Source: a virus. From it: 36,554 bases of DNA. Below, piece by piece: positions 20,847-27,413 of the stretch. The translations under genes and the position numbers were made by a program. Below the pieces are notes generated by a model, which saw only the letters and a program-made list of their open reading frames with translations, was not told the DNA's origin and ran no database searches. Positions within the stretch are counted from its first letter, which is position 1. Each line of letters starts with the position of its first letter. The stretch spans positions 1 through 36,554 of IMG/VR virus record IMGVR_UViG_3300032087_002006, one strand, 5' to 3'.

Positions 20847-21050
20847 GTGGACAACCATATCCAAAGAAAACTACCTGACCTTAGCAAGGATTTAATCGCC
20901 GTCTTAGACGAGCGGTTTCCTTCTAGGTGTCCTGATCCCAAAGATAGTGAACGGGAAATATGGATAAAGGTAGGTCAGCGTAAGGTCGTTGAATTTCTAC
21001 AAGACGTTTACGACGAACAGAATACAACAGTAATCTCAACAAAGGTATAA
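20847..21050 (+). CDS. small conserved protein, 67 residues
   Basis: This starts at GTG four bases after the exonuclease stop and lacks a clear Shine-Dalgarno sequence. The central segment DERFPSRCPDPKDSEREIWI followed by KVGQRKVVEFLQDVYDEQ looks like a conserved, soluble, mostly helical phage protein. I recall similar short proteins at this point in aquatic T7-like genomes, but not a function. It closes the replication block. Confidence 0.7.
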   Translation: MDNHIQRKLPDLSKDLIAVLDERFPSRCPDPKDSEREIWIKVGQRKVVEFLQDVYDEQNTTVISTKV

Positions 21051-21052
21051 TT

Positions 21053-21256
21053 ATGTGCGGCGGTTCAGCTCCTCCTCCTCCTCCCCCTCCACCACCTCCT
21101 CCTCCACCGCTTAAAACGGCGGAGACTGTACAACCAGCTCAGGCTGGTCGTCGTGCTGGATCTACTCTTAAACGGAAACGGGGAACTACCCAGCTTACTC
21201 GTCCGTCTATAAGTGGTGAAGCAATGGCTGGAGCTGGAGTTAATCTGCCACGATAA
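21053..21256 (+). CDS. MCGG/polyproline small virion-region protein
   Basis: This 67-residue protein starts MCGGSA, followed by an unbroken run of 13 prolines, then a basic segment (GRRAGSTLKRKRGTTQLTRP) and a Gly/Ala end. MCGG-polyproline proteins just upstream of the portal are a recurring feature of T7-like phages of aquatic bacteria and have no known function. The proline run (about 21074-21112) may slow ribosomes and would normally need EF-P. It may be a minor virion protein. Confidence 0.8.
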   Translation: MCGGSAPPPPPPPPPPPPPLKTAETVQPAQAGRRAGSTLKRKRGTTQLTRPSISGEAMAGAGVNLPR

Positions 21257-21260
21257 AGTT

Positions 21261-21575
21261 ATGAAAGGTTTAGAAAAGTTACAATTACTTACAAACGCTG
21301 TAGCCACAGGCAACGGTGGAACATTTGGAACTGAACGCTCGAAAGGTTGGACATTTGTTATCGATTCAGCTTCGGTCACAAGTGGCGCTACCGTTAATAT
21401 CGAAGCTTGGATCGGAGGTGCTTGGCGAGTGGTTCATCCTGAAACAGTCACCGCCGATGGCTCAGTTATGGTGCGTGATGACCTTGGTCAATACGAGAAA
21501 CTACGGGCTAACATCAGCGCTTATACCGACGGCACTTACAATGTATATGCCACAGGTTCTGTTGAATCTCTTTAA
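21261..21575 (+). CDS. small beta-rich structural-type protein
   Basis: This 104-residue protein starts at ATG 21261 (MKGLEKLQLLTNAVATGNGG); an in-frame start at 21213 would overlap the previous gene. The rest is strand-rich (WTFVIDSASVTSGATVNIEA, WRVVHPETVTADGSVMV) and ends YNVYATGSVESL. This pattern resembles small phage head or tail decoration proteins that measure a noisy signal-like beta sandwich, but the assignment is by composition. The stop shares a base with the next ATG. Confidence 0.6.
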   Translation: MKGLEKLQLLTNAVATGNGGTFGTERSKGWTFVIDSASVTSGATVNIEAWIGGAWRVVHPETVTADGSVMVRDDLGQYEKLRANISAYTDGTYNVYATGSVESL

Positions 21576-21847
21576 TGTCGCTCAAGTTCGTAGAGGTCGA
21601 GAAGCCAGCGGGCATAACCGCGTTTCCAGCGAGTTTAAAGCGTCCTGCATTCGGAGCTTTATACGGATTTGATGCACCACAAGAAGAAGCATCTGTCATA
21701 TACAATACTGATATAGAGACCGACGCAACAATCCGAGCATCATCACCCACTAATCCGAGTGGAGAAGTTACCGTTAAATTTGGAAGCGATACTTTTGATT
21801 TGTATGTTTGGAATGGTTCTGCATGGTACATTTATAATAACGATTAA
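21575..21847 (+). CDS. small protein with tail-fibre-like C-terminus
   Basis: This 90-residue protein has an N-terminal VEVEKPAGITAFPASLKRPA, a middle DTDATIRA-like strand region, and the end FGSDTFDLYVWNGSAWYIYN. The VWNGSAWY finish is of the kind found in phage tail proteins. Start and stop are packed against neighbours. It probably belongs to the same surface-structure cassette as the lectin-like gene downstream. No defined family was recognised. Confidence 0.6.
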   Translation: MSLKFVEVEKPAGITAFPASLKRPAFGALYGFDAPQEEASVIYNTDIETDATIRASSPTNPSGEVTVKFGSDTFDLYVWNGSAWYIYNND

Positions 21848-21849
21848 AC

Positions 21850-22734
21850 ATGAGTACACTTTTAACAACTACATCTAGCACGAGACCCGCCTCACCTAAC
21901 GCTGGTGATACTTACTTTGAAACAGATACTAACAAAATAATAGTATACAGTGGTACAGCTTGGAAAGAATATGAAGACAATGGTCAGTTGTACAACGATT
22001 CAGACATAACAGCTTTAAGTCCTCACATTTGGTTGGACGGTGCTGGTGGTTACCTCTATGATGATGAGTTAAAAAGCAGTTTAGTTTCCAACGATGGTTC
22101 CTATGTAGGTACTTGGGCAGATAGATCAGGTAATGGTTTTGATTTTTCACAAAGCACTGCGACATTAAGACCTCGTATACTTAAAAACTTTGGAGCAAAA
22201 AATGCAACAATGCTTAGTTACAGTGCAGAGCAGTTAGTTTTTACAGGTACTGCATCTAGTCAAATAGCAGGTGCTGGTAGTACAATGTTTTTCGTATTGT
22301 ATTCAAGTTTGACCAATGCTGATTACATCCTGTTTTCTTCAGATTCCACCACCCGAATAGCATCAAGATCAGGGGACTATTTACAGGCTTTTAACTATGC
22401 AGGTACAGCGTCTAACTCTAATTATTTAAAAACAGATGCCGGAAACACAGATGTACTTTTTAATTTGTGTATCTACGCAATTCGTATGGGTGCATCATTA
22501 GGTGAATCATTTGTAAATGGAACAACTCAAGCAGATACCGAAACGACAATTCCTACAGGAACTTTATTTACCAGTGGTGTTACTTATGATTTATTTGATA
22601 GTACCACCACTGTTGACGCTCCTAATTTGTTAGGTGAGTACATGGTATTTGATTCAGCTTTGTCCGACTCAGATATGAATACGGTAACTAATTACTTAGG
22701 TAAGAAGTACAGCATTACTGTATCAACTCTTTAA
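21850..22734 (+). CDS. LamG/concanavalin-like lectin-domain protein
   Basis: This 294-residue protein has an N-terminal tail-fibre module (TRPASPNAGDTYFETDTNKI with IVYSGTAWKEY) and a jelly-roll lectin domain from about 55. The domain has SPHIWLDGAGGYLYDDELKS, GTWADRSGNGFDFSQS and a closing LLGEYMVFDSALSDSDMNTV with TNYLGKKY. The same domain plan ends the adhesin at 2478-4388. A role in glycan binding on the virion surface is inferred. It is unusual between replication genes and portal. Its A+T-rich codons (TTA, ATT, AAT) contrast with the adjacent portal gene and suggest separate acquisition. Confidence 0.75.
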   Translation: MSTLLTTTSSTRPASPNAGDTYFETDTNKIIVYSGTAWKEYEDNGQLYNDSDITALSPHIWLDGAGGYLYDDELKSSLVSNDGSYVGTWADRSGNGFDFSQSTATLRPRILKNFGAKNATMLSYSAEQLVFTGTASSQIAGAGSTMFFVLYSSLTNADYILFSSDSTTRIASRSGDYLQAFNYAGTASNSNYLKTDAGNTDVLFNLCIYAIRMGASLGESFVNGTTQADTETTIPTGTLFTSGVTYDLFDSTTTVDAPNLLGEYMVFDSALSDSDMNTVTNYLGKKYSITVSTL

Positions 22735-22739
22735 TCTTT

Positions 22740-24296
22740 ATGCACGAAACAGCTCAAAGCCTTTACACTTCTTTAGAGAATACTAGGTGGACGTTCCTTG
22801 ATCGGGCTAGGACGTCGTCTGAATTGACGATTCCTTATGTCCTACCACCTGAAGGTCACGGGCCACACACTAAGTATTACACGCCTCATCAAGGGATCGG
22901 AGCTAGGGGCGTTAATAACCTCGCTTCCAAGCTCTTGATGGCGTTGCTTCCGCCTAACGCTCCTTTCTTCCGCCTAGTCATCGACAGGTATGAGCTTGAT
23001 AAAGCCAAAGCCGAGATGGGTGAGGAGCAAGGTGAGGAGTTACGGACGGATCTTGAGAAAGCTTTAAGCGAAGTAGAGCGCGCTGTTTCACAAGAGGTTG
23101 AAGTAGAAGCATTTAGAGTCGGAGTATTTGAGGCGTTAAAGAATCTACTCATCACAGGTAATACATTATTATACCTACCCGATGAAGGCGGGATGAGAGT
23201 CTTCCGTCCTGATCGTTATGTGGTAAAGCGTGACCCAATGGGTAATGTTACGCACATAGCCGTCAAGGAAACTGTCGCCCCGATGATGCTTCCTGAAGAA
23301 GTACGACAAGAAGTTTATAAGGAGTCTAAGGATAATACCTGCGATCTTTATACTTCGATTGTACGGGAAGATGATAAGTTCTATGTCCAGCAAGATGTCA
23401 AAGGTATCGTCATTGAATCGTCGAAAGGTTCGTACAATATCGACAAGTCGCCTTGGATACCTTTACGCTATACACGTATTGATGGCGAGGACTACGGGCG
23501 TGGCTTTGTCGAAGAGTACATCGGAGATCTGAAGTCGCTTGAGTCGTTGACCAAAGCTATCGTCGAGGGATCAGCCGCCGCCGCTAAGGTGCTATTCATG
23601 GTCAATCCTAACGGAACGACTAGAGCGCGCACCATAGCTGAAGCCGCAAACGGAGCTATCGTCCAAGGATCGGAACAAGATGTATCGGTTCTTCAGTTGA
23701 ATAAGTTTAATGACTTTCGTGTTGCTCAGACAGTTATGGCTCAGATCCAAGACCGCTTGAGTCACGCATTCCTTTTAAACAGCAACGTCGTTAGAGACGC
23801 AGAACGAGTCACCGCCGAGGAAATACGAATGTTATCGCAAGAACTCGAAGCGGCTCTAGGCGGGCTGTATTCTATTTTATCACAGGAGTTCCAGCTTCCG
23901 CTTGTGACTCGTTTGATGGATCGTATGGGGCGTACCAATCGTCTACCTAAACTACCAAAGGACATCGTCAAACCTACGATTGTCACAGGCGTTGAAGCTC
24001 TTGGTCGTGGTAACGATCTTAATAGATTGGATATGTTCTTAGCAGGGGCTGGTCAAGTCGTTGGCCCTGACGCTGTAGCTCAGTTTGTTAATGTATCGGA
24101 TTACTTCAAACGCCGTGCAACCGCGTTAGGAATCGAGACCGAAGGACTTATCAAGACTGAAGAAGAAATTCAACAAGCCATGCAACAAGCTCAGATGGCG
24201 GAGATGGTGCAGAAACTAGGCGCGCCCGCTATGGGGCCAGCTATCAATGCTATGGCTAATCAACAGCAACAACCACAACAACCAATGGAAGGATAA
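22740..24296 (+). CDS. portal (head-tail connector) protein, T7 gp8-like
   Basis: This 518-residue protein (T7 gp8 is 536) has the family opening RTSSELTIPYVLPPEGH and a block with ARGVNNLASKLLMALLPPNA (about residues 54-74). RLSHAFLLNSNVVRDAERVT and AEEIRMLSQELE in the clip/wing region follow. The Gln-rich end (QQAQMAEMVQKLG ... NQQQQPQQPMEG) is typical. It forms the dodecameric ring through which the terminase packages DNA and to which the tail tube attaches. Six bases separate it from the scaffold gene. Confidence 0.95.
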   Translation: MHETAQSLYTSLENTRWTFLDRARTSSELTIPYVLPPEGHGPHTKYYTPHQGIGARGVNNLASKLLMALLPPNAPFFRLVIDRYELDKAKAEMGEEQGEELRTDLEKALSEVERAVSQEVEVEAFRVGVFEALKNLLITGNTLLYLPDEGGMRVFRPDRYVVKRDPMGNVTHIAVKETVAPMMLPEEVRQEVYKESKDNTCDLYTSIVREDDKFYVQQDVKGIVIESSKGSYNIDKSPWIPLRYTRIDGEDYGRGFVEEYIGDLKSLESLTKAIVEGSAAAAKVLFMVNPNGTTRARTIAEAANGAIVQGSEQDVSVLQLNKFNDFRVAQTVMAQIQDRLSHAFLLNSNVVRDAERVTAEEIRMLSQELEAALGGLYSILSQEFQLPLVTRLMDRMGRTNRLPKLPKDIVKPTIVTGVEALGRGNDLNRLDMFLAGAGQVVGPDAVAQFVNVSDYFKRRATALGIETEGLIKTEEEIQQAMQQAQMAEMVQKLGAPAMGPAINAMANQQQQPQQPMEG

Positions 24297-24302
24297 ACGA
24301 AG

Positions 24303-25082
24303 ATGGGAGACTACCAAAAACACGAGATAAACGAACCAACAGTGGGGGAGATTGAACCCGAAGAAAAACCAGCAGAAGCTCAAGCCGAAGAAGCGGAAAA
24401 ACCGCAAGTGGAAGAACAGCCACAAGCCGAGCGTCCTGAATGGTTGCACGATAAGTTTGAGGCGCCTGAAGATTTAGCTAAAGCCTACGATGAACTCGTT
24501 AAGAAAATGAGTAGCGGTGAGGAACAAGTCGAGGAACAACCTCAACAAGAAGAGCAATCGGAAGAGGAAGCGCCTGAAGTCACAGCCGAAGCTCAACAAC
24601 GTATCCAAGAAGCTACCAAGGAATACTACGACAATAACGGAGAGATTGGAGATGCTACTTACAAAGCTTTAGAGGAAGTCGGAATCAATCGTGATCTTGT
24701 TGATCGTTTTAAAGCGGGGCAAGAAGCGTTGGAAGAAGCTGAGATTAAGATGATCCAAAGCGGAGCCAATGGCGAGTATGATGCGATGGCTGAATGGGCT
24801 GGTAAGAATCTTTCCGATACAGAGTTCAACGCTTTTAACGAAGTAATAAACACAGGCTCACCTGAACAAGCGCAACTCGCTGTAAGCGGGATGTTTGCTC
24901 GCTATAAATCCGAAGTAGGCGGTGGCCCTAAACTCGTTACAGGTGGTACTACAGGATCATCAGTTATGCCGTATCAATCGAACCAAGAAATGGTAAGAGC
25001 GATGCAAGATCCACGATATAAAAGCGGAGATAAGGCGTACCATACCGAAGTCGAAAGGCGTTTGGCTGTATCTACTTTTTAA
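24303..25082 (+). CDS. capsid assembly scaffolding protein (T7 gp9-like)
   Basis: This 259-residue acidic protein has a Glu/Gln/Pro-rich disordered N-terminal half (EEKPAEAQAEEAEKPQVEEQ and similar). A helical C-terminus follows, with YKALEEVGINRDLVDRFKAG and NGEYDAMAEWAGKNLSDTEF. Position between portal and capsid, composition and the AEWAGKNLSD block match T7-type scaffold. It directs capsid shell assembly and leaves before DNA fills the head. Confidence 0.9.
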   Translation: MGDYQKHEINEPTVGEIEPEEKPAEAQAEEAEKPQVEEQPQAERPEWLHDKFEAPEDLAKAYDELVKKMSSGEEQVEEQPQQEEQSEEEAPEVTAEAQQRIQEATKEYYDNNGEIGDATYKALEEVGINRDLVDRFKAGQEALEEAEIKMIQSGANGEYDAMAEWAGKNLSDTEFNAFNEVINTGSPEQAQLAVSGMFARYKSEVGGGPKLVTGGTTGSSVMPYQSNQEMVRAMQDPRYKSGDKAYHTEVERRLAVSTF

Positions 25083-25085
25083 CCG

Positions 25086-25550
25086 ATGTTTGAATTGCTG
25101 ACATTATTCCTAACAGGCGGCGGTAGTGCCGCGATGGGGTCGATGCTGAAAGGCGTCTTCGGCATGATGGTGGATAGTCGTCAGCAAAAGTTTGAACTAG
25201 AAATGGCAAGGGAGGCAAGGAATAATGAATTTGCACTTAAATTTCAAGAGAGTCTTAATAGCGGTGATGGTGGTGCTTTCACTCGCGCTACAAGGAGGAT
25301 GCTCGCATTCATCGGAATGGGCGTCATCGCCTTCGTCACGTGTCTCACAGCGGTTTATCCATCAGTCCCGCTTCTCAGTACAACAAACATTACAGGCGAA
25401 GGAAGAACAGAAGTTCTTTTCGGACTCCTCAGTTTTCCAGCAGAGCAAGCCAATATGGTCGTTACAACAGGACATCTCTGCTTATTCCAAACTTCCGTAG
25501 TATTGCCGATGATTGTCGGATTTTACTTCACTCCCGGCGGTAGGAGATAA
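25086..25550 (+). CDS. two-helix membrane protein, holin candidate
   Basis: This 154-residue protein has an N-terminal amphipathic or hydrophobic part (MFELLTLFLTGGGSAAMGSM), a charged helix with ARNNEFALKFQESLNSGDGG, then a membrane segment at about 72-92 (MLAFIGMGVIAFVTCLTAVY). A second segment is at about 129-149 (HLCLFQTSVVLPMIVGFYF). A membrane protein between scaffold and capsid is a repeated feature of aquatic T7-like phages. A holin is the natural guess, since T7's holin position (after tail fibre) has only a single-pass candidate here. The family is not named with certainty. Confidence 0.65.
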   Translation: MFELLTLFLTGGGSAAMGSMLKGVFGMMVDSRQQKFELEMAREARNNEFALKFQESLNSGDGGAFTRATRRMLAFIGMGVIAFVTCLTAVYPSVPLLSTTNITGEGRTEVLFGLLSFPAEQANMVVTTGHLCLFQTSVVLPMIVGFYFTPGGRR

Positions 25551-25585
25551 ATATTTTGACATCGAACGAAGACAGAAATCGTTGC

Positions 25586-25597
25586 CCCGCGCGCGGG
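25586..25597. repeat. perfect 12-bp G+C palindrome before capsid gene
   Basis: CCCGCGCGCGGG is a self-complementary 12-mer in the 126-base leader between the membrane-protein gene and the capsid gene. No T-run follows, so it is not a standard terminator. It could be an RNA-processing or mRNA-stabilising structure at the 5' end of the capsid message. Confidence 0.5.
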
Positions 25598-25661
25598 ATA
25601 ACCTCGAAGGAATCGACGCAAGAGGTCAGCTAAAACTAACAATAAAACTAATCATTAAAAT

Positions 25662-25666
25662 AGGAG
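25662..25666 (+). promoter_or_regulatory. strong ribosome binding site of the capsid gene
   Basis: AGGAG lies ten bases before the capsid ATG (25677), in an A+T-rich leader (AATAAAACTAATCATTAAAA just before it). It is one of the clearest Shine-Dalgarno sequences in the window, which fits the most highly expressed gene and fixes the start codon. Confidence 0.75.
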
Positions 25667-25676
25667 ATTATTAATC

Positions 25677-26744
25677 ATGGCTAATGGAGATACCAGTCCA
25701 AGTCGCGTCGGTCAGATTAACTCAGCGGGCGATGCAAACGCATTGTTCCTGAAGAAGTTTGCTGGCGAGATCCTCACTACCTTTGAAGAAAATAACGTCT
25801 TCAAGGCCTTACATACAATCCGTACCATCGAGAATGGTAAAAGCGCTCAGTTCCCTGTAACAGGAATTGCTTCCGCTTCTTACTACACTCCCGGTCAAAG
25901 CATCGCCGACGCTGGAAACAGCTACTTGAGCGACATCAAAAAGAACGAGAAGATCATCACCATCGATGACGTACTTCTTGCTTCTACCTTTTTGGCGTCC
26001 ATCGACGATGTAAAGAATCACTACGACATCCGTTCCGTCTACGCTTCCGAGCTTGGTAAAGCATTGGCATTACGCTTTGATACCGCTATTGCTAAGGTAT
26101 TCATCGCCGCCGCTCGCGAAACCACTCCCGGTGTAACAGGCGGAAAGCTTGGTGGAGTTCTTGATGTGTCCGCTAACGCAATGGGAACAGGTGCTGACAG
26201 CGCTGACGATACCGACAATACTGATCCTACAGGAGCAGAGTTGGTAGCCGCGCTTTTCACCGCCGCCCAAAAGCTCGATGAAAACGACGTTCCTAGCGAC
26301 GGTCGCTTCTGTGTACTTCGCCCTAGCGAATACTACAAACTCGTTACAGGTGCTGACGGAAACAATTCCTTCAACTTGGTGTCTGCTGTTAATAAAGACA
26401 TCGGAGGTTTAGGTTCCATCGCCACAGGTATGATCCCTCAAGTTGCTGGTATCAGCATCTACAAGTCCAATCACTTACCTTCAACTGACTTGTCAGGCGG
26501 AGCTGGTATTGACGCTGGTGGATCTAACGATGTGTTCGGTGCTGGTGGAGTCGGTTACGACGGAAACTTTACCAACTCGCTTGGTATCGTTGCTCACCCA
26601 TCCGCAGTTGGAACTGTTAAATTGCTTGATCTTGCTACCGAGTCCGAGTATCAAATCGAGCGTCAAGGAACTTTGTTTGTAGCGAAGTACGCAATGGGGC
26701 ACGGAATCCTCCGCCCTGAGTGTGCTATCGAGTTACAGAAGTAA
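25677..26744 (+). CDS. major capsid protein (T7 gp10-like)
   Basis: This 355-residue protein (T7 gp10A is 345) has MANGDTSPSRVGQINSAGDA, then LFLKKFAGEILTTFEENNVF at about 24-43, FPVTGIASASYYTPGQSI and IDDVLLASTFLASIDDVKNH. The HK97-fold E-loop and spine region follow. FCVLRPSEYYKLV and the closing FVAKYAMGHGILRPECAIEL are typical of the family. It forms the icosahedral shell. It has a separate leader upstream and a strong hairpin downstream, so it probably has its own message level. Confidence 0.96.
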   Translation: MANGDTSPSRVGQINSAGDANALFLKKFAGEILTTFEENNVFKALHTIRTIENGKSAQFPVTGIASASYYTPGQSIADAGNSYLSDIKKNEKIITIDDVLLASTFLASIDDVKNHYDIRSVYASELGKALALRFDTAIAKVFIAAARETTPGVTGGKLGGVLDVSANAMGTGADSADDTDNTDPTGAELVAALFTAAQKLDENDVPSDGRFCVLRPSEYYKLVTGADGNNSFNLVSAVNKDIGGLGSIATGMIPQVAGISIYKSNHLPSTDLSGGAGIDAGGSNDVFGAGGVGYDGNFTNSLGIVAHPSAVGTVKLLDLATESEYQIERQGTLFVAKYAMGHGILRPECAIELQK

Positions 26745-26764
26745 TTCTTGTTTGGTTGTGTTGT

Positions 26765-26799
26765 GGGAGCGGGGTCTTTTTTCGTTTCGCCTCGCTCCC
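26765..26799 (+). terminator. strong hairpin after capsid gene, possible terminator
   Basis: GGGAGCGGGG (26765-26774) pairs with CCTCGCTCCC (26790-26799): 10 bp with one G-T wobble and a 15-base loop that contains TTTTTT. It lies 20 bases after the capsid stop, where T7 has its T-phi terminator. The T-run is in the loop rather than after the stem, so it may act as a partial terminator or an RNA-stabilising end. Confidence 0.55.
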
Positions 26800-26831
26800 C
26801 TTCACACCATATATTATAACTAATTTTAAAC

Positions 26832-27413
26832 ATGGCACTTACATCAAAGCTTGAAGCGGTAAATACAATGTTGGGAGTTATTGGGGAAGCCCCTGTGAAC
26901 TCGCTTACTCCCGTTGATAATCGTTTACCTGTATCCGTAGTAACCGCAGTTAATATCTTAGATGAAGTCAGCCGTGAGATTCAGTCCGAAGGCTGGCACT
27001 TTAATACGGAGCATGAATACGAGCTTCTACTTACGACTCAAAATAAAATAAACCTACCAAGCAGTACATTAAAAGTAGATACAGCCTTAAACGAATATAC
27101 CGATATTGATGTCGTTCAACGTGGTACTGTTTTATACGACAGAAAGAACCATACCGATGTCTTTAATAAAAATTTAAAAGTTACGATCACATTTGAATTA
27201 AGTTTTGAAGAACTACCACAACAGTTTAGAAGTTACATCATAACAAGAGCTAGTAGAAAGTTTGCTAATCGTTACCTTGGCTCGCAAGAGATCGAAGGCT
27301 TTACTCTTCGTGATGAAGTGATAGCTAAAGCTTTGGCGATTGATAGCGACTCTGAGAACGCTGACAGAACTATCTTTGATAACTACGATGTAAAACGCGT
27401 TATTGATCGCTGA
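26832..27413 (+). CDS. tail tubular protein A (T7 gp11-like)
   Basis: This 193-residue protein (T7 gp11 is 196) starts MALTSKLEAVNTMLGVIGEA with PVNSLTP following. It then has VSREIQSEGWHFNTEHEYEL and FRSYIITRASRKFANRYLGS, all typical of the gatekeeper ring that joins portal and nozzle. It shares a stop/start base with the tail tube B gene (TGATG), so the two tail proteins are translationally coupled. Confidence 0.94.
   Translation: MALTSKLEAVNTMLGVIGEAPVNSLTPVDNRLPVSVVTAVNILDEVSREIQSEGWHFNTEHEYELLLTTQNKINLPSSTLKVDTALNEYTDIDVVQRGTVLYDRKNHTDVFNKNLKVTITFELSFEELPQQFRSYIITRASRKFANRYLGSQEIEGFTLRDEVIAKALAIDSDSENADRTIFDNYDVKRVIDR

Noticed and set aside
21213-21260. Upstream start for the small beta-rich protein.
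   Set aside because: It lies within the MCGG gene and adds residues unlike the rest; ATG 21261 follows the stop by four bases.
25225-25500. Embedded plus-strand frame starting MNLHLNFKRVLIAVMVVLSL with GGCS, resembling a lipoprotein signal as in an embedded outer-membrane spanin.
   Set aside because: The lipobox is poor, there is no proline-rich body, and the outer gene is not an inner-membrane spanin. A third frame is also open here, so it is most likely by-product of base composition.
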